A DNA stretch of 8,367 bases, taken from the NCBI GenBank assembly GCA_018376005.1, contig JAHACE010000028.1:1-8367 (forward strand). Reading direction: 5' to 3'. The translations under genes and the position numbers were made by a program. A model generated the notes under the pieces. That model worked only from the letters and a program-made list of their open reading frames with translations, did no database searches and was not told the origin of the DNA. Shown piece after piece: positions 5,890-8,367 of this stretch (the stretch's first letter is position 1; each line of letters opens with the position of its first letter). The stretch is from Atopobium sp. (GTDB taxonomy: Bacteria; Actinomycetota; Coriobacteriia; Coriobacteriales; Atopobiaceae).

Positions 5890-7361
5890 TTAGTGCCTAA
5901 AGTGACGCTTACCTGTAAACACCATTGCAATGCCGTATTCATCGCAAGCAGCAATAGATTCATCATCTCTGACAGATCCGCCAGGCTGAATGATAGCCGT
6001 TACGCCATGAGCTGCTAGTGTGTCAACGTTATCTCGGAATGGGAAGAAGGCATCAGATGCTGCCACAAGATTCTTTGAATCAATTCCCATGCGCTCACAA
6101 GCTGCCTCTGCACGCTCACACGCGAGAAGAGCGGCGTCAACACGATTAGGCTGACCTGGTCCCATACCAATTCCAGCCTGATCTTTTGCAACCAAAATTG
6201 CATTTGACTTAACGGTCTTGCAAACTTTCCAGTTCTCATCTCAAGCTCGCGGCTTCTATCGATTCCACCCGTAGCCAATACGCGAAGATTTGTTCTCTTT
6301 GACAGGCGCTCAAGAGCCTCTTCTGTAAAGCTTGGTGCAATAAGAACCTCAACAAACTGCTTATTGATGTCTGCAAAGTGCTCAACAAACTCCAGAGGAA
6401 CCTCTCTATTAACTGCAATAATTCCACCAAATGCAGAGATTGGATCGCAAGCAAATGCTCGATCGTATGCCTCAACAACATTTTCCGCCGTAGCAGATCC
6501 ACAAGGATTCTGGTGCTTCAAAATAATGACTGATGGATCATCAAACTCACGAACAGCAGCCCAAGCTGCATCAGTATCAAGCAAATTGTTGTAAGACAAG
6601 GGCTTACCCTGAAGTTGCTGAGCGTTTGCCAGAGAGTGTGCAGGAGCTCCAGGCATCTTATAAAACGCTGCGGACTGCTGAGGATTCTCTCCGTAACGAA
6701 GATCTTGTTCTTTTATTGCCTTTACCAGCAAAGTCTCTGGGAATTTACTTTGCTCTGCTTCAACAACACCAGAAAGGTATGTGGCAATAGCGCCATCGTA
6801 TGCAGCCGTTGTCTTAAATACCTTCAAAGCCAGCTGCTGGCGAGAAGCCCTTGTAGTTGCACCGTCATGGACACGCATCTCATCAAGAACACGACCATAA
6901 TCTGCCGGATCAACAACAACCGTAACAAAATCATTATTCTTTGCAGCAGAGCGGAGCATTGAAGGTCCACCGATATCGATATGCTCAATTGCATTTTCAA
7001 GAGTTACTGATGGATCAGCTACAGTCTTCTCAAACTCATAGAGATTAACGCAGACCAGGTCAATCATGCCAATACCATTATTCTCTGCGTCTGCGACATG
7101 ACCGGGATTGTCTCTACGACATAAAAGACCACCATGAACACGAGGATGCAGCGTCTTAACGCGGCCATCCATCATCTCTGGAAATCCGGTATAAGACTCA
7201 ATAGGAACTACAGGCACACCAGCCTCTTCGAGGATTTTTGCGGTTCCGCCTGTTGAAATTACCTCAACGCTAAACTCTTTAGTAAGCGTTTGTGCAAATT
7301 CAACAATACCTGTTTTGTCTGTTACCGAAATTAGCGCACGTTTGATAGGGGCTTCAGCCAT
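5890..7361 (-). pseudogene. purH: purH, bifunctional AICAR transformylase/IMP cyclohydrolase, with internal deletion and frameshift
   Basis: PurH catalyses the last two steps of IMP synthesis in the cytoplasm: formyl transfer from 10-formyl-THF to AICAR, then ring closure. The first frame, from 7361, gives an intact cyclohydrolase domain (SVTDK 12-16, STGGT 36-40, TGFPEMMDGRVKTLHP 58-73) and most of the transformylase domain (RYGENPQQ, catalytic Lys282-His283 in KHQNPCGS, DPISAFGG). It runs normally to LEMRT (codon 377, 6231-6233). The family then resumes in another frame at WKVCKTVKSNAI and continues to the normal ending RHFRH at 5892. The usual 35-45 residues between these points, including the GGLLVQD-type motif, are missing, and the two frames do not join. 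The parts sum to about 493 codons against about 510-530 in the family. The start at 7361 is supported by AAAGGAG five bases upstream. As written, the protein would lose its C-terminal transformylase part. A sequence error could also explain this. Confidence 0.85.
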
Positions 7362-7366
7362 TGCCG

Positions 7367-7373
7367 CTCCTTT
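7367..7373 (-). promoter_or_regulatory. purH ribosome binding site
   Basis: AAAGGAG on the minus strand, five bases before the ATG at 7361. It favours that start over an in-frame candidate at 7400 that would add 13 residues not typical of PurH. Confidence 0.88.
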
Positions 7374-7377
7374 GTGT

Positions 7378-7407
7378 TTGACACTTGCTATCAGAAACAC
7401 TTACAGC
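7378..7407 (+). promoter_or_regulatory. weak candidate promoter for the GNAT-gluQ unit
   Basis: A perfect TTGACA -35 lies at 7378-7383, but the best -10 at suitable spacing is TACAGC (7402-7407, 18-base gap, 3 of 6). It could drive the plus-strand genes. The -35 sequence overlaps the purH leader on the other strand. Confidence 0.25.
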
Positions 7408-7426
7408 CTATCAGCTGCGAAACACT
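7388..7426. repeat. short direct repeats between purH and the divergent GNAT gene
   Basis: On the plus strand CTATCA occurs at 7388-7393 and 7408-7413, and GAAACACT at 7394-7401 and 7419-7426. The two words are adjacent in the first copy and five bases apart in the second. Paired direct repeats in a divergent promoter region could be regulator half-sites, but they do not resemble the known PurBox. Confidence 0.35.
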
Positions 7427-7447
7427 ACGTACTAGATGTAAACAAAC

Positions 7448-7978
7448 TTGAAACTATTCTATAATCTTCCGCTTACCATTGATATTTCTTACTACATTGG
7501 TGTTTCAACTCATCGTTTTGTTGCAAAACGCGGAAATACAGTTCTCGGCTTTATTTTCTGCTCCAACGGAGAAGATCCAGAAGATAAGCAGAAATGGATT
7601 GAGCTTGAAAATGCCTCAACCGTTACAGCTAAAAAGCTCTTAAGTCCGAAAGACTTTGAAGGCTATGAAGCCGTTGATACCGTCGAATCAAATCTGATCC
7701 GCAAATACTGGAATGAAGGAGTCAAAACTCCCAAGTGGGAAATTACACTATTCTGCGTAAGCCCTGCTGCTCAAGGAAAAGGTGTCGGCGGTATGCTCTT
7801 TTCCTATATGCTCAATTTTTTGAAAGAACAAGGAGCTAAGCATTGCTTCCTTGCAACAGATGATGACTGCGACATTAGTTTCTATCAACACAAGGGTCTT
7901 GTCTGTAAAGATAAAGCTCCGGTTAAAGCGAACGGACAAGACTTTGGATTTGCCTATATCTATGCGGGAGATCTCTAA
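7448..7978 (+). CDS. GNAT-family N-acetyltransferase, apparently short at the N-terminus
   Basis: GNAT enzymes move an acetyl group from acetyl-CoA to an amine; the substrate here cannot be told. The acetyl-CoA binding motif A is clear: TLFCVSPAAQGKGVGGML, with Q109-G-K-G-V-G114. A late strand-helix SFYQHKG (Tyr146) matches motif B. The first strand pair RFVAKRGNTVLGFIFC starts at residue 23, whereas the family usually has 40-60 residues before it, so the first strand and helix seem partly missing. The only start is TTG at 7448, directly after an in-frame stop (7439-7441), with no Shine-Dalgarno. A perfect TATAAT lies inside the first codons (7460-7465). The gene may therefore be 5'-truncated or non-functional, or translated leaderless. 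Its stop is two bases before the gluQ start. Confidence 0.7.
   Translation: MKLFYNLPLTIDISYYIGVSTHRFVAKRGNTVLGFIFCSNGEDPEDKQKWIELENASTVTAKKLLSPKDFEGYEAVDTVESNLIRKYWNEGVKTPKWEITLFCVSPAAQGKGVGGMLFSYMLNFLKEQGAKHCFLATDDDCDISFYQHKGLVCKDKAPVKANGQDFGFAYIYAGDL
7460..7465 (+). promoter_or_regulatory. perfect TATAAT inside the 5' end of the GNAT frame
   Basis: TATAAT at 7460-7465 matches the -10 consensus exactly; TGTAAA at 7437-7442 is 17 bases upstream (3 of 6 to the -35). If used, the transcript would begin near 7472, downstream of the only GNAT start codon, so it would serve gluQ rather than GNAT. A chance match is possible. Confidence 0.3.
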
Positions 7979-7980
7979 GA

Positions 7981-8367
7981 ATGAGTTCTTGCGTTGGAAG
8001 ATTTGCGCCCACACCTTCTGGAAGGATGCACCTAGGCAACGTTTTCTCAGCGCTTATGGCTTGGGCCAGCGTTCGTTCCCAAAATGGCAGCTTTATTCTT
8101 CGCATCGAAGACCTGGATATTCGTGCTCATAATCCTCAATACACCTCCCTCCTCCTTGATGATTTACAGTGGTTGGGACTAACTTGGGACAAAGGTCCGT
8201 ATTACCAAAGCAAGCGTGCGGAGCTCTATCAGGACGCTCTATTGAAATTGAAACAACAGAAACTTTTATATCCTTGCTTTTGTTCCCGAGCAGACTTACA
8301 CGCTGCACAAGCCCCTCATGCCAGCGATGGTGCATATGTCTATGCGGGAACCTGCCGCGACCTGAGC
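7981..8367 (+). CDS. gluQ: glutamyl-Q tRNA(Asp) synthetase (3' end off window)
   Basis: GluQ (YadB) is a shortened relative of glutamyl-tRNA synthetase. It activates glutamate and attaches it to the queuosine base at position 34 of tRNA(Asp); it does not charge a tRNA 3' end. The 129 visible codons show RFAPTPSGRMHLGN (7-20) with the class I HLGN signature at 17-20, the substrate motif RIEDLD (41-46), and the zinc site Cys99-x-Cys101 ... Tyr121-x3-Cys125, an arrangement typical of GluQ. The PHASDG segment (112-117) and TCR at the zinc site also favour GluQ over GltX. The start ATG at 7981 has GGGAG (7966-7970) ten bases upstream, inside the end of the GNAT gene, and is two bases past its stop, so translation is probably coupled. 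Family members are about 300 residues; more than half lies off the right edge. Confidence 0.93.
   Translation, partial: MSSCVGRFAPTPSGRMHLGNVFSALMAWASVRSQNGSFILRIEDLDIRAHNPQYTSLLLDDLQWLGLTWDKGPYYQSKRAELYQDALLKLKQQKLLYPCFCSRADLHAAQAPHASDGAYVYAGTCRDLS

Noticed and set aside
5784..5966. Minus-strand 60-codon frame overlapping the end of purH
   Set aside because: It overlaps the conserved PurH C-terminus in another frame and has a low-complexity leucine-rich translation without any family resemblance.
7362..7400. Upstream purH start adding 13 residues
   Set aside because: AAAGGAG before the ATG at 7361 is far better placed, and PurH proteins begin just before the SVTDK motif.
7981..8367. Reading the right-end gene as glutamyl-tRNA synthetase (gltX)
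   Set aside because: The zinc arrangement Cys-x-Cys...Tyr-x3-Cys and the PHASDG and TCR segments fit GluQ rather than GltX.
1..8367. CRISPR arrays, tRNA or rRNA genes, insertion sequences, phage or defence genes
   Set aside because: I saw no regularly spaced repeats, cloverleaf-like tRNA sequence, transposase motifs or terminal inverted repeats anywhere in the window.

Overview
The window looks like a stretch of chromosome from an anaerobic, mid-GC, Gram-positive bacterium. The pyruvate:ferredoxin oxidoreductase (PFOR) points to anaerobic metabolism. MurT, which amidates lipid II, points to a Gram-positive wall. The style of the MurT, PurH and GluQ proteins suggests the Coriobacteriia (Atopobium/Lancefieldella/Olsenella group). 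That placement is an inference from protein character, not a database result.

Layout, left to right. (1) 1-1154, minus strand: the N-terminal ~384 codons of murT, whose 3' end lies off the left edge. (2) 1233-1266: a strong intrinsic terminator for the next gene. (3) 1291-4845, minus strand: an intact 1184-residue PFOR with every expected cofactor residue. (4) 4846-5241: a 396-base AT-rich region without a recognisable protein gene. It holds candidate PFOR promoters, two palindromes, a leader hairpin next to the Shine-Dalgarno, a GC-rich structured element and a terminator-like hairpin pointing the wrong way for the neighbouring genes. (5) 5242-5889, minus strand: an unrecognised reading frame, faintly like class IV aminotransferases, with no convincing start codon. 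(6) 5890-7361, minus strand: purH, encoding the bifunctional AICAR transformylase/IMP cyclohydrolase of purine synthesis, broken by an internal deletion plus frameshift near 6231. (7) 7362-7447: a short divergent intergenic region with repeated motifs. (8) 7448-7978, plus strand: a GNAT acetyltransferase that seems to lack its N-terminus. (9) 7981-8367, plus strand: the 5' part of gluQ, glutamyl-Q tRNA(Asp) synthetase, two bases after the GNAT stop and running off the right edge.

The genes are mostly housekeeping: wall amidation, pyruvate oxidation, purine synthesis and tRNA modification. I see no mobile element, CRISPR array, rRNA or tRNA gene, and no convincing new multi-gene system. What deserves a second look is the cluster of apparent lesions between 5746 and 7465 (a broken purH, a downstream frame with no start, a GNAT with no normal start), flanked by intact genes, and the rich regulatory region upstream of PFOR. 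The lesions may be real gene decay or sequence or assembly error; the sequence alone cannot decide.
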